Under the pieces are notes generated by a model. The model ran no database searches. It was not told where the DNA came from and was given only the letters and a program-made list of their open reading frames with translations. This document shows, one piece after another, positions 47,507 through 56,961 of a DNA stretch of 64,000 nt (positions are counted from its first letter, which is position 1; each line of letters opens with the position of its first letter). The position numbers and the translations under genes were made by a program. Origin of the DNA: an uncultured Microbacterium sp. (GTDB lineage Bacteria; Actinomycetota; Actinomycetes; Actinomycetales; Microbacteriaceae); NCBI RefSeq assembly GCF_900078385.1, contig NZ_FLQR01000001.1:770861-834860 (forward strand), written 5' to 3'.

Positions 47507-49537
47507 TCACCGCCCCGCGGTCGGCGGGATGGCGGCACTCACGTACGGGATGAGCGTGCGCGCATAGGTGTCCGTCAGGTGATTGACGTCGCGGTAGACG
47601 AGCACGTTCCCGATGACGGCCGGGCAGAAGTCGACTTCGCAGAAGTGGTCGGTGAGGTCCACCACGTGCACGCCCGGCACGAGGGCCGCGGCCTTGTCGA
47701 CGACGCCGCGATCGAAGAGCGCCTCGTCCCGGCTGACGCCGCAGGAGCGCGGACGCTCGTAGGATGCCGCGACGCAGTCGACCGCGGTGGGGTCGCGTCG
47801 GGGCCGCGGGACGTCCACGAACGCGTAGACCTCGCTCCCCGCATCGACCAGCCGGCCCCACACGTCGGCGTATCCGGCGACACCCGGCGCGTGACCCGTG
47901 TCCGCCTCGACGAAGTCGCCGGAGGCCCAGTTCGACACGAACACGATGTCGGGCGGGTCGGCGAGCAGGGCGGCGAGCGTCTCGGCGTTCGGGGCGGCGC
48001 AGACCGACCCGCCACGCGCCTCCAGCGCCCGGGTCTCCGTCGTGAACGGGCAGCTGGCGTGGAGGTACGTCGTCATATCCCAGCTGCGCTCCCCGGCCAG
48101 CGCGAAGAGCACGGTGGAGAGCTGGTGGGCGTGCGAGTCGCCGACGAGCGCGACCGAGATCTCGCCCTCGGGATCCCCGGCCGTGCAGACCGGCGTGCGC
48201 GCGTCCTTCGGCTCGGCCATGCACGCGCGGGGCGACGCCGGCATGTCCTCCTCCGCCTCGGTCGGCGCGGGTGTGATCTCCATGACGCCGTCCACGAAGG
48301 CCTCGGAGCGACCGTCGACGAGCGCCGCCGCGCCGAGCGGACCGGTCGCCTCGATCTGCTGAGCGGCGTCGAGCCACGACGCCTCGGCGGACTGCTGCGA
48401 CACCGGCAGCGACAGCGCCACGAGGCATCCTACCGTCGTCGCGGCGACGCCGAACATGAGCCCTCGGTGCGACCGCGCCCGGAGCCAGGCATTGGAGCGC
48501 GCGGGCTGCTCGATGAACCGGTGGCTGAGCGCCGCCGCCAGGAGGGCGCACGCGGCGAGGGCGAGGGAGGCGAACGGCCCCGGCGCGCGGCCCACCACCG
48601 CTGCGAAGAGGACGATCGGCGGGAAGTGCCAGAGGTAGAGGGAGTAGGAGATGTCACCGATCCACTGCACCGGTCGGAGAGCGAACACCGGCGCGGGAGC
48701 GAACCGGCCCGTCGTCGGACCCGCGGCGATGACCGCCACGGTGCCGAGCACCGGCACGAGCGCGAGCAGGCCGGGGAACGGATCACCGCGATCGATGACG
48801 AACGCACCCGCCAGCACGACGGCGATCCCGCCCAGCGAGAGCGCGGTCCGCCCCGCTGCGGGCAGGCGGAGCTTCGGCGCGACGATCGCCAGCAACCCGC
48901 CCGCACCCAGCTCCCAGACGCGGGCGAGGGTCGAGAAGTACGCTGCCGCGTCACCGGCGGAGACGCTCCACACGCTGTACGCGAAGCTCGCGGCGACGGC
49001 GGTCGCGAACAGCACCGCGAGAACCCGTCGCGGCGCACGGCCCGGACGTCGCGCCGCGATGAACCAGGCCAACACGACGAGGAGCGGCCACGCGAGATAG
49101 AACTGCTCCTCGACGCCGAGGGACCAGAAGTGCTGGAAGGGACTCATGTCCGTGCCCGCGAAGTAGTCCACGGCCTCCGCCCCGAGGACCCAGTTCAGCA
49201 CCGAGAGCGCCGCAGCCAGGGCATGGACGCCGACCTCGCCCCACCGCGTGATCGGGAGCAGCGCGGCGCAGAGCGCGACCGTCACGACGAGGCACGTGAT
49301 GGCGGCGGGGAGGATCCGGCGGGCGCGCGCGGCCCAGAAGTCGCGCAGGCGGACCGTCCCCGTCCGCTCCTGCTCGCGCAGGAGGTGACCCGTGATGAGG
49401 TAGCCGGAGATGACGAAGAAGACGTCGACGCCGATGAAGCCGCCCCGGAGCAGGGCCGGTTGCAGATGGAACACCACGACCAGCCCGACGGCGAGTGCGC
49501 GCAGCGCCTGCACCTCGGGGAAGAACGCTCGCGTCAC
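47507..49537 (-). CDS. Membrane O-acyltransferase with SGNH domain (OafA/YrhL type)
   Basis: A 676-residue protein. Residues 1-360 form an acyltransferase-3 domain with about ten helices: PEVQALRALAVGLVVVFHL (the catalytic-type Arg and His), GFIGVDVFFVISGYLITG and FWSLGVEEQFYLAWPL. After a linker, an extracytoplasmic SGNH esterase-like domain carries VALVGDSHAHQ near residue 465 and YRDVNHLTDTYA near the C-terminus, giving the Ser and Asp-His of that fold. Such fusions acetylate cell-surface glycans. GTG 49537 is six bases after TACCCT on the minus strand, so it looks leaderless. Confidence 0.9.
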   Translation of the reverse strand: MTRAFFPEVQALRALAVGLVVVFHLQPALLRGGFIGVDVFFVISGYLITGHLLREQERTGTVRLRDFWAARARRILPAAITCLVVTVALCAALLPITRWGEVGVHALAAALSVLNWVLGAEAVDYFAGTDMSPFQHFWSLGVEEQFYLAWPLLVVLAWFIAARRPGRAPRRVLAVLFATAVAASFAYSVWSVSAGDAAAYFSTLARVWELGAGGLLAIVAPKLRLPAAGRTALSLGGIAVVLAGAFVIDRGDPFPGLLALVPVLGTVAVIAAGPTTGRFAPAPVFALRPVQWIGDISYSLYLWHFPPIVLFAAVVGRAPGPFASLALAACALLAAALSHRFIEQPARSNAWLRARSHRGLMFGVAATTVGCLVALSLPVSQQSAEASWLDAAQQIEATGPLGAAALVDGRSEAFVDGVMEITPAPTEAEEDMPASPRACMAEPKDARTPVCTAGDPEGEISVALVGDSHAHQLSTVLFALAGERSWDMTTYLHASCPFTTETRALEARGGSVCAAPNAETLAALLADPPDIVFVSNWASGDFVEADTGHAPGVAGYADVWGRLVDAGSEVYAFVDVPRPRRDPTAVDCVAASYERPRSCGVSRDEALFDRGVVDKAAALVPGVHVVDLTDHFCEVDFCPAVIGNVLVYRDVNHLTDTYARTLIPYVSAAIPPTAGR

Positions 49538-49543
49538 GGCGTG

Positions 49544-49549
49544 AGGGTA
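49544..49549 (-). promoter_or_regulatory. -10 element of the acyltransferase gene
   Basis: TACCCT, six bases, then GTG 49537 on the minus strand; a leaderless arrangement. Confidence 0.5.
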
Positions 49550-49623
49550 GGTCGCCCAGGTGACCGGTGGATGGACCGGCGGTGACGCGCCGGTGCGGAC
49601 GGGCGGCGTGAAACGATGGTCGG

Positions 49624-52128
49624 ATGAGCACCGCCAACCTCACCCGCGAGGGGACCGCCGACCGATCCGCCGCCGTCACGCTGCACACCGTGCGCGTCGA
49701 CCTCGACCTGCGCGGCGCGCCGGAGGCCGGCACCACGGGCTTCACGGCGGTGAGCACCCTCGCCTTCTCCTCGTCGACGAGCGAGACCTGGATCGACTTC
49801 CTCGGCGAATCCGTCGACGCCCTCGAGGTGAACGGCACCGCGCAGCCGGTCGACTGGGACGGCGCCCGCATCCGCGTCACGGGTCTCGCGGAGGACAACG
49901 TCGTTTGCGTCCACGCGCGCGGCGCGTACAGCCGTTCCGGGGAGGGCCTGCACCGCTTCACCGATCCTGTCGACGGCGCGGTCTACCTGTACACCCAGTA
50001 CGAGCCGGCCGACTGCCGGCGCGTCTACCCGTGCTTCGAACAGCCCGACATGAAGGCGCGGTGGACCTTCCGGGTCACCGCTCCGGCGGACTGGGAGGTG
50101 CTGTCCAACGGCGCCGAGACCGGCCGCACCGCCGTGGACGGCGGCATCCGGGTCACCTTCGCAGAGACCCTCCCGCTCTCCAGTTACATCACCGCCGTCG
50201 CCGCGGGTCCCTACCACCGCGTCACGGGACGCTGGGAGGGGGAGCGGCAGAGCGCCGACCTGGGCGTGCTCTGCCGCGCCTCGCTCGCCCCGCACCTGGA
50301 CGCCGAGGAGATCCTCGCGATCACACGACGGGGGCTCGACTTCTTCACCGGCGTGTTCGGCGACTACCCGTGGGGCAAGTACGACCAGATCCTCGTTCCC
50401 GAGTACAACCTCGGCGCGATGGAGAACCCCGGCCTCGTGACCTTCACCGAGGGCTACATCTTCCGCGGAGCGTCGACGGTCGCGCAGCACGAGGCGCGGG
50501 CGAACACGATCCTGCACGAGATGGCGCACATGTGGTTCGGCGACCTCGTGACGATGCGGTGGTGGGACGACCTCTGGCTCAAGGAGTCCTTCGCCGACTA
50601 CATGGGGACGCATGCCGCCGCCGCCGTCGGGGGCTACCCGGACGCGTGGGTCACGTTCGCCTCGCGGCGGAAGGCGTGGGCGTACCAGCAGGACCAGCTG
50701 CCGACGACGCATCCCATCGTCGCCGACATCCCCGACCTCGAGGCGGCGAAGCTCAACTTCGACGGCATCACCTACGCCAAGGGGGCGTCGGTCCTGAAGC
50801 AGCTCGTCGAGTACGTGGGCGTGGAGGCGTTCTTCGCCGGCGCGAAGCGCTACTTCGACGCGCACGCGTACGGCAACACGACCCTGGACGATCTGCTCGT
50901 CGAGCTCGAAGGTGCGGCGGGCCGCGACCTGCGGTCCTGGAGCGCCGCGTGGCTGCAGACGACGGGGATGTCCACCGTCCGCGTCGAGCGCGGCGACGGC
51001 CTCAGCGTCGTGCAGACCGACCCGCGTCCGCACCGCCTGAGCGTCGGCCTGCACCGGCTCGACCACGGCACGCTGCGCCGCCTCGCGGCGCTCGACGTCG
51101 ACATCCACGATGAGCGGACCGTGGTCTCGCTGCCCGTCGTCCCGGATGTCGATCTCGTCCTCCCCAACGACGGCGACCGCACCTACGCGAAGGTCAGGCT
51201 CGACGAGCGATCGACGGCCGTCGTGCAGGCGGCCCTGTCCACGATCCCGGATGCCCTGACGCGCGCCGTCGTGTGGTCGGCGCTGTGGAACGCGGCCCGC
51301 GACGGCGAGCTCGCCGCCGTCCGATACATCGACGCCGCCGGCACGCACGGTCCGGCCGAGACCAACATCGCCGTGCTGGCCGATGTCGTCGGGCATGCGC
51401 GGTACGCCGTCGAGCACTTCGTCCCGGCAGAGGGCCGCGACGCGCGCCGCCGCGCCTGGCTCGAGACCGCCTGGCAGGCGATGCAGGCGGCGGATGCCGG
51501 CAGCGACGCGCAGCTCGTCTGGGCGCGCGCCGTGGGCGCCGCAGCGACGACCTGCGACGCGCACGCCGCCGATCTGCGAGCGGTACTCGACGGCACGGTT
51601 CCCGCGCCGGCGGGCCTCGCCCTCGACCCCGAACTGCGCTGGAACTGGCTGTTCGCCCTGGCCGCGACGGGACACGCGCGCGCCGCGGACGCCGCGGCCG
51701 AGTACGACCGGGACGCCACGGCGAAGGGCCGCAGCTCCGAGCTCGCGGTGCTCGCGGCGCGCCCCGACGCGGAGGTGCGGGCGGATGCGTGGCGCGCCGC
51801 GTGGGAGGACACGGCGCTGACGAACGACCACCTCGACGCGACGATCTCCGGCATCCGCGCGGGCGGACGCCGCGACCTCATCGCACGCTTCGACGAGGAC
51901 TACTTCTCGCGCCTCCGCGACGTCTGGTCGGTGCGGAGCATCGAGATCGCGGGACGCCTCGTGCGTGGACTGTTCCCGGCATCCGAGTCCCTCGCTCCGG
52001 TCGACGCGTGGCTCGCGGCGAACGAGGACGCGCCCGGGTCGCTGCGCCGCATCGTGCTCGAGCAGCGGGACCATCTGGCCCGCGACCTGCGGGTCCGCGC
52101 CGCGCAGGAGCGCCTCCCGGGAGCCTGA
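49624..52128 (+). CDS. pepN: Aminopeptidase N (M1 family)
   Basis: An 834-residue zinc aminopeptidase. The exopeptidase motif GAMEN is at residues 264-268, and the zinc site HEMAH at 298-302 with the third ligand Glu321 in KESFADY. The C-terminal ERAP1-like helical domain fills the last 350 residues. It has no signal peptide and is expected to trim peptides in the cytoplasm. ATG 49624 has no good Shine-Dalgarno; AACGAT six bases upstream could be a weak -10 for a leaderless transcript. Confidence 0.95.
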   Translation: MSTANLTREGTADRSAAVTLHTVRVDLDLRGAPEAGTTGFTAVSTLAFSSSTSETWIDFLGESVDALEVNGTAQPVDWDGARIRVTGLAEDNVVCVHARGAYSRSGEGLHRFTDPVDGAVYLYTQYEPADCRRVYPCFEQPDMKARWTFRVTAPADWEVLSNGAETGRTAVDGGIRVTFAETLPLSSYITAVAAGPYHRVTGRWEGERQSADLGVLCRASLAPHLDAEEILAITRRGLDFFTGVFGDYPWGKYDQILVPEYNLGAMENPGLVTFTEGYIFRGASTVAQHEARANTILHEMAHMWFGDLVTMRWWDDLWLKESFADYMGTHAAAAVGGYPDAWVTFASRRKAWAYQQDQLPTTHPIVADIPDLEAAKLNFDGITYAKGASVLKQLVEYVGVEAFFAGAKRYFDAHAYGNTTLDDLLVELEGAAGRDLRSWSAAWLQTTGMSTVRVERGDGLSVVQTDPRPHRLSVGLHRLDHGTLRRLAALDVDIHDERTVVSLPVVPDVDLVLPNDGDRTYAKVRLDERSTAVVQAALSTIPDALTRAVVWSALWNAARDGELAAVRYIDAAGTHGPAETNIAVLADVVGHARYAVEHFVPAEGRDARRRAWLETAWQAMQAADAGSDAQLVWARAVGAAATTCDAHAADLRAVLDGTVPAPAGLALDPELRWNWLFALAATGHARAADAAAEYDRDATAKGRSSELAVLAARPDAEVRADAWRAAWEDTALTNDHLDATISGIRAGGRRDLIARFDEDYFSRLRDVWSVRSIEIAGRLVRGLFPASESLAPVDAWLAANEDAPGSLRRIVLEQRDHLARDLRVRAAQERLPGA

Positions 52129-52138
52129 CGCCCGGCAT

Positions 52139-52162
52139 CCCGCCTCCCGGCATCCTGGCGGG
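52139..52162 (+). terminator. Weak hairpin after pepN
   Basis: CCCGCC pairs with GGCGGG around twelve bases that contain the second copy of a CCCGGCATCC repeat. There is no T-run. Confidence 0.3.
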
Positions 52163-52214
52163 CCGCAGCGAGCGCAACGACGGAGATCGTCGAGGCGGAC
52201 GAAATCCTCGGTCG

Positions 52215-52769
52215 TCAGCGCGGGGGATCGGATGCCGGCGGCTCTGCGTCGAGGATCGCATCCTCGGCCGCGGCGTCCGGGTCGGCGGGTGCCGGACTCG
52301 GCCGGCCGCGATCGGCGCGCAGCGAGCGGCGCCACGCACGCCACCACGCGAGCGGCACGGTGAGGATCGGTGCGAATGCGAACGGCGCGAACATGGGGTC
52401 CACGATCGATCCGGAACCCATCACCGCGAGGAAGATGCTCATCGTGGAAGCCCCCACCGCGCCCCCGAGCAGCGCGAACGAGGCGACGTGGACCACCGGG
52501 GATGCGACTCGCCGCAGTGCGCGGCCGAGCCCGTACGCCGGGAGCGACCACACCACCGTGGCGACGAACGCGACGGGAGCGCCGAACAGACCGGCGTACA
52601 GCACCACCGCAAAGAGATAGCCGCCCGCGGTGGCACCCAGCGCGAGCGAGATGACGGCGAGTGCGACGAGGTACATCCACCATGCGGCATATGCACCGCG
52701 CCAGAAGTCCTCGCGCGCGAAAGCCATCGGCTCGGCCGCCGTCCGCGGAGACGCCTCAACGGCGCTCAC
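52215..52769 (-). CDS. Hypothetical four-helix membrane protein
   Basis: A 184-residue protein with about four membrane helices (YAAWWMYLVALAVISLALG, VVLYAGLFGAPVAFVATVV, HVASFALLGGAVGASTM and a fourth near residue 130) and a charged Pro/Asp/Ala-rich cytoplasmic tail. I recognise no family. GTG 52769 overlaps the stop of the TetR gene by four bases (GTGA), so it is cotranscribed with that regulator and is its most likely target or partner. Confidence 0.7.
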   Translation of the reverse strand: MSAVEASPRTAAEPMAFAREDFWRGAYAAWWMYLVALAVISLALGATAGGYLFAVVLYAGLFGAPVAFVATVVWSLPAYGLGRALRRVASPVVHVASFALLGGAVGASTMSIFLAVMGSGSIVDPMFAPFAFAPILTVPLAWWRAWRRSLRADRGRPSPAPADPDAAAEDAILDAEPPASDPPR

Positions 52770-53443
52770 GACCGGACCGCGTCGACCAGGTCGAGCAGCT
52801 CCCGCACGGGCGCCCGCATGCCCGGAATCCTCACGAGCGGCAGAGCGAGCCGCAGGAGTGCGAGGCCCCGGTCGAGCAGCGCTCGCGTGCGTCGCTGGTC
52901 GGGGGAGGAGTCGTACACCCAGAAGAGCGCCAGCAGGAGGTGGCCGATGACCAGCGCGCGGGGGAGTCGCTCGGCGATATCGGCGGGCAGCCGGTGGGCG
53001 GCGCCGGCCACGGCCGCCTGGAACACGGATTCCGTGATCTCCAGCGCCGCGGCGGACTCGCTGGACAGCGGGTTCAACGGGGAACGCGGCGATACGGCCG
53101 CGGAGAGGAACTCGGCCGCGTGCGGATGGTACGGGGTGAGATGGTCGAGACCGGCTCCGTACGCGATCCGCAGTCGCGCGATGAGGTCGGACTCGTCGCC
53201 CAGGAGTGCCAGCGCAACCTCGCGGTGGGCAGTCTGCACGTCGAGGTAGAGCTCCTGCACGAGGTCGTTCTTCGAGGCGAAGTGATAGTTCGTGGTTCCG
53301 ACGGAGACGCCCGCCTCGCCGGCGATGTAACGGATCGTGGTGTCGTCGTACCCCCGCTCGCGGAACGAGCGCAATGCGATATCCCGCAGAAGGGCGCGGG
53401 TCCGCTCGCGCTTGGTCATCGCGACGGATGTCGAACTGAACAT
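52766..53443 (-). CDS. TetR family transcriptional regulator
   Basis: A 225-residue repressor-type protein. The helix-turn-helix is complete at residues 14-60: RTRALLRDIALRSFRERGYD, then TTIRYIAGEAGVSVGTTNYHF. The ligand domain is not assignable. The transcript looks leaderless: TAGATT, six bases (CTGAAC), then ATG 53443. A 14-base perfect palindrome covers the start codon and the bases between it and the -10, so autoregulation is likely. It is first in a two-gene unit with a membrane protein and divergent from nothing; fadB lies upstream on the same strand behind a terminator. Confidence 0.88.
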   Translation of the reverse strand: MFSSTSVAMTKRERTRALLRDIALRSFRERGYDDTTIRYIAGEAGVSVGTTNYHFASKNDLVQELYLDVQTAHREVALALLGDESDLIARLRIAYGAGLDHLTPYHPHAAEFLSAAVSPRSPLNPLSSESAAALEITESVFQAAVAGAAHRLPADIAERLPRALVIGHLLLALFWVYDSSPDQRRTRALLDRGLALLRLALPLVRIPGMRAPVRELLDLVDAVRS

Positions 53444-53449
53444 GTTCAG
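53436..53449. promoter_or_regulatory. Palindrome over the TetR start codon
   Basis: CTGAACATGTTCAG is a perfect 14-base palindrome abutting the -10 element TAGATT (53450-53455, minus strand) and including the start codon. It is well placed as an operator that blocks the promoter. Confidence 0.55.
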
Positions 53450-53455
53450 AATCTA
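53450..53455 (-). promoter_or_regulatory. -10 element of the TetR gene
   Basis: TAGATT, six bases, then ATG 53443 on the minus strand; leaderless. Confidence 0.55.
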
Positions 53456-53482
53456 GCCTGCGTGCGCGCCGCCGGCAAGCAC

Positions 53483-53512
53483 AACGGCCCCGGGCCGAAG
53501 CCCGGAGCCGTT
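53483..53512 (-). terminator. fadB terminator
   Basis: AACGGC(TCCGGGC) pairs with (GCCCGGG)GCCGTT, and the minus strand continues with GTGCTT. It separates fadB from the TetR gene. Confidence 0.75.
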
Positions 53513-53534
53513 GCGAGCCGACGGATGCGGAGCG

Positions 53535-55676
53535 TCAGCCGATGCCGCGGATGGGCGGCGTGTGGAACGTGGCGCCGAACACGCGCTCCGACGCACCCTC
53601 GCGGTCGAGGTACGGCGACGCGCCGCCGTCGATGAACGGCCAGCCGGCGCCGAGGATGAGGCAGAGGTCGATGTCCTCGACCTCGGGGACGACGCCCTCG
53701 TCGAGCATGAGCTTGATCTCCTGCGCGAGGCCGTCCTGCACGCGGCCGAGGATCGTCGCGGCGTCGGCGGGCGTCTTGCCGACGGCAGGCTTCAGGACCT
53801 TCTCCGCCGCCTTCGTGAAGCCGGTGACGCGACCGCCCTTGTCCTTCTCGACGACCTCGCCCAGCTCCGCCAGAGCATGGAAGTTCTCGTTCGCGTAGAA
53901 CCGGTCGGGGAACGCGCGCACCATCGTGTCCTGCACGTGCGCCGCGACCTTCCAGCCGACCAGGTCGATCAGCTGGAACGGGCCCATCGGCAGGCCGAGG
54001 GGCCCGAACGCCTTCTCCACGTCGGCGACCGGGGTGCCCTCGTACACGGCACGCGCCGCCTCGCCCATGACCTTGGCGAGCAGCCGGTTCACGACGAACC
54101 CGGGGGCGTCCGCGGTGAGGACGGCGTTCTTGCCGAGCCCACGCGCGACGACGAAGGCCGTCGAGAGCGCGGCATCCGCCGTCCGCGGGGTCTTCACGAC
54201 CTCGATGAGCGGCATGACGGCGACGGGGTTGAAGAAGTGGAAGCCGACCAGGCGCTCGGGATGGGCGAGCTTCGAGCCGATCTCCTCGACCGACAGCGAC
54301 GAGGTGTTGGTGGCGAGGATGGCGTCCTCGGCGATGATCTTCTCGATCTCGCCGAACACCTGCTGCTTGACGCCGACCTCTTCGAAGACGGCCTCGATGA
54401 CGAAGTCGCAGTCCGCGAACAGGCTCTTGTCCGTCGTGCCGGTGACGAGCGCGCGCAGACGGTTCGCGGCGTCGCCGTCGAGTCGGCCCTTGGCCTCGAG
54501 CGCGCCGATCTCGTCGTGGATGTAAGCGACGCCCTTGTCGACGCGCGCCTGGTCGAGGTCGGTGATGAGCACCGGGACCTGCAGCTTGCGCACGAAGAGC
54601 AGCGCGAACTGGCTGGCCATGAGCCCCGCGCCGATGATCCCGACCTTCGTGACCTTCTTCGCGAGGTCCTTGTCGGGGGCCCCGACCGGGCGCTTGGCGC
54701 GCTTCTGCACGAGGTCGAACGCGTACATGGATGCCGCGAACTGGTCGCCGGTGACGAGCTCGGCGAGAGCTTCGTCCTCCCGGGCGAAGCCCTCGGCCTT
54801 GGTGCCGGACTTCGCCTTGTCGAGCAGGTCGAGGGCGACGTACGGCGAGGCCGGGACGGTGCCGATCTTCGACTCGAGCATGCCGCGCGCCATCTTGATC
54901 GCGATGGGCCACTTGGTGAGGCGCTCGATCTTGCCGGGCTCGTTCTTCCGACTGACCTTGGTCGCGCCGGTGAGCACGCCGTCCGCCCAGCGCAGCGAGT
55001 CCTCGAGGTAGTTCGCGGCGGGGAAGATGGCATCAACGATCCCGTAGTCGAACGCCTGCTGCGGCTTCAGCATCCGGTTCTGCTTGAGCGGGTTGGAGAT
55101 GACGACCTCGAGCGCGTTCTCGATGCCGATGAGGTTCGGCAGCAGGTACGCGCCGCCCCAGCCCGGGATGATGCCGAGGAAGACCTCGGGCAGCGCGATG
55201 GCCGCGGCGGAGGCGTCCACCGTGCGGTAGGTGGAGTTCAGCGCGATCTCCAGGCCCCCGCCGAGGGCGAGGCCGTTGACGAACGCGAACGACGGGACGC
55301 CGAGGTCGCCGAGCATCCCGAGCACCTTGTGCCCGAGCTGCGCGATGAGCTTCGCGTTGTCCTTCGACCCCACCTTCGAGATGTCGGAGAGATCGGCGCC
55401 GGCGGCGAGGATGTACTGCTTCCCCGTGATGCCGACGGCGTCGATCTCGCCGCCGGCGGCACGAGCCGTCAGCGCGGCCAGCGTCTCGCCGAGCGCGGTG
55501 AGGGTGGCCGGTCCGAGCGTGTTGGGTCGGGTGTGGTCGCGGCCGTTGTCGAGGGTGATGAGCGCGAGCCGCTTGCCGCTCGGGAGCGTGACGTCGCGCA
55601 CGCGGGAGTGCGTGATGACCTCGCCGGCGGTGAGGGCCTGAATGGGGGAGAAGTCGATCGCGTCGTAGCCGGTCAT
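53535..55676 (-). CDS. fadB: 3-hydroxyacyl-CoA dehydrogenase / enoyl-CoA hydratase
   Basis: A 713-residue bifunctional beta-oxidation enzyme. The N-terminal crotonase domain (about residues 15-270) shows ILAAGADLSDIS, VNGLALGGGLEIAL and IIPGWGGAYLLPNLIG. The dehydrogenase part starts near residue 340 with the NAD fold KVGIIGAGLMASQFALL and includes ATNTSSLSV, GFHFFNPVAVMPL and APGFVVNRLLAKVMGEA. A C-terminal dehydrogenase repeat follows. It hydrates enoyl-CoA and oxidises the hydroxyacyl-CoA. ATG 55676 is eleven bases after the fadA stop, with GAGAGAG as ribosome site. Confidence 0.95.
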   Translation of the reverse strand: MTGYDAIDFSPIQALTAGEVITHSRVRDVTLPSGKRLALITLDNGRDHTRPNTLGPATLTALGETLAALTARAAGGEIDAVGITGKQYILAAGADLSDISKVGSKDNAKLIAQLGHKVLGMLGDLGVPSFAFVNGLALGGGLEIALNSTYRTVDASAAAIALPEVFLGIIPGWGGAYLLPNLIGIENALEVVISNPLKQNRMLKPQQAFDYGIVDAIFPAANYLEDSLRWADGVLTGATKVSRKNEPGKIERLTKWPIAIKMARGMLESKIGTVPASPYVALDLLDKAKSGTKAEGFAREDEALAELVTGDQFAASMYAFDLVQKRAKRPVGAPDKDLAKKVTKVGIIGAGLMASQFALLFVRKLQVPVLITDLDQARVDKGVAYIHDEIGALEAKGRLDGDAANRLRALVTGTTDKSLFADCDFVIEAVFEEVGVKQQVFGEIEKIIAEDAILATNTSSLSVEEIGSKLAHPERLVGFHFFNPVAVMPLIEVVKTPRTADAALSTAFVVARGLGKNAVLTADAPGFVVNRLLAKVMGEAARAVYEGTPVADVEKAFGPLGLPMGPFQLIDLVGWKVAAHVQDTMVRAFPDRFYANENFHALAELGEVVEKDKGGRVTGFTKAAEKVLKPAVGKTPADAATILGRVQDGLAQEIKLMLDEGVVPEVEDIDLCLILGAGWPFIDGGASPYLDREGASERVFGATFHTPPIRGIG

Positions 55677-55687
55677 CGGTGTCTCTC

Positions 55688-56890
55688 TCACTTCTTCTTG
55701 CCGTCGTAGTGCGGGTTCTCCCAGATGACCGAGCCGCCCTGGCCGAGACCCACGCACATGGCCGTCAGGCCGTAGCGGACGTCGGGGCGCTCGGCGAACT
55801 GGGCCGCGAGCTGGATCATGAGGCGCACGCCGGAGGCGGCGAGCGGGTGGCCGAGGGCGATCGCGCCGCCCCACTGGTTGACACGCGGGTCGTCGTCGGC
55901 GATGCCGAAGTGGTCGAGCAGCGAGATGACCTGGATGGCGAAGGCCTCATTGAGCTCGAACAGCCCGATGTCCGAGATCGTCAGCCCCGCCTTGCGGAGC
56001 GCCTTCTCGGTCGAGGGGATCGGTCCGATGCCCATGATCTCCGGCTGCACGCCGGCGAAGGCGAACGAGACCATGCGCATCTTGGGGCGGAGGCCGAGTT
56101 CCTTCACGGCCCGGCCGCCGGCCAGCAGCGACATCGTCGCGCCGTCGGTGAGCGGCGAGGAGGTCCCCGCCGTCACGCGCCCGTGCGGACGGAACGGGGT
56201 CTTGAGCGCCGCGAGGTCGTCCATCGTGGTCTGCGGGCGGCGCCCCTCGTCCTCGGTCGCGAGGGTCCAGGAGCCCTCGGCGTCCTTGACGGCGACCGAC
56301 ACGAGGTCGGGCTGGAACTTGCCGGCGTCGTAGGCGGCCTGCGCCTTGTGCTGGCTCAGCATCCCGAACCGGTCGGAGCGCTCCTTCGTGAGGTGCGGGA
56401 AGCGGTCGAAGATGCGCTCGGCCGTCACACCCATGTTGAGGGCGCCGGGGTCGACCATCTTCTCCGCGACGAAGCGCGGATTGGGGTCGGCGTTGCCCCC
56501 GATGGGGTGATGGCCCATGTGCTCGACGCCGCCCGCGAGGGCGATGTCGTACATGCCGTAGCCGATCGAGCCCGCCATGGTCGTGACGCTCGTCATGGCG
56601 CCCGCGCACATGCGGTCGATCGCGAAGCCCGGGACCGTCTGCGGCAGGCCCGCGAGGATCGCGACCGAGCGTCCGAGGGTCAGCCCCTGGTCGCCGGTCT
56701 GGCTCGTCGCGGCGATCGCGACGTCGTCGACGCGGTCCGCCGGGACCTGCGGATTGCGCTCCATCAGTCCGATGGTCGCCTTCACGGCGAGGTCATCGGC
56801 GCGGGTGTTCCAGTACATGCCTTTTTCGCCGGCGCGTCCGAAAGGGGTACGCGTTCCGTCGACGAAGTAGACGTCCGAAAGCTCGGCCAC
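55688..56890 (-). CDS. fadA: Acetyl-CoA acyltransferase (thiolase)
   Basis: A 400-residue thiolase. The nucleophile Cys95 lies in DRMCAGAMTS (a CAGA variant of the usual CASG), the catalytic His348 in ALGHPLAASG and the second Cys379 in MCVGLGQGG. It cleaves 3-ketoacyl-CoA in the last step of beta-oxidation and is the partner of fadB, eleven bases downstream. GTG 56890 has GGAGG four to five bases upstream. TAATTT just before it may be part of the promoter. Confidence 0.94.
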   Translation of the reverse strand: MAELSDVYFVDGTRTPFGRAGEKGMYWNTRADDLAVKATIGLMERNPQVPADRVDDVAIAATSQTGDQGLTLGRSVAILAGLPQTVPGFAIDRMCAGAMTSVTTMAGSIGYGMYDIALAGGVEHMGHHPIGGNADPNPRFVAEKMVDPGALNMGVTAERIFDRFPHLTKERSDRFGMLSQHKAQAAYDAGKFQPDLVSVAVKDAEGSWTLATEDEGRRPQTTMDDLAALKTPFRPHGRVTAGTSSPLTDGATMSLLAGGRAVKELGLRPKMRMVSFAFAGVQPEIMGIGPIPSTEKALRKAGLTISDIGLFELNEAFAIQVISLLDHFGIADDDPRVNQWGGAIALGHPLAASGVRLMIQLAAQFAERPDVRYGLTAMCVGLGQGGSVIWENPHYDGKKK

Positions 56891-56961
56891 ACTGCCTCCA
56901 AAATTAGGGATCGCTCAAGCCTATGAAGGCGGCAGGGGCGGCGAAATCGGTTGGATCGTAT

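Noticed and set aside
49534..52683. A 1049-codon frame antisense to pepN
   Set aside because: It shadows pepN and shows no recognisable domain.
53436..53449. SOS (LexA) box before the TetR gene
   Set aside because: The half-sites GAAC and GTTC are separated by two bases, not the four of the actinobacterial SOS box.
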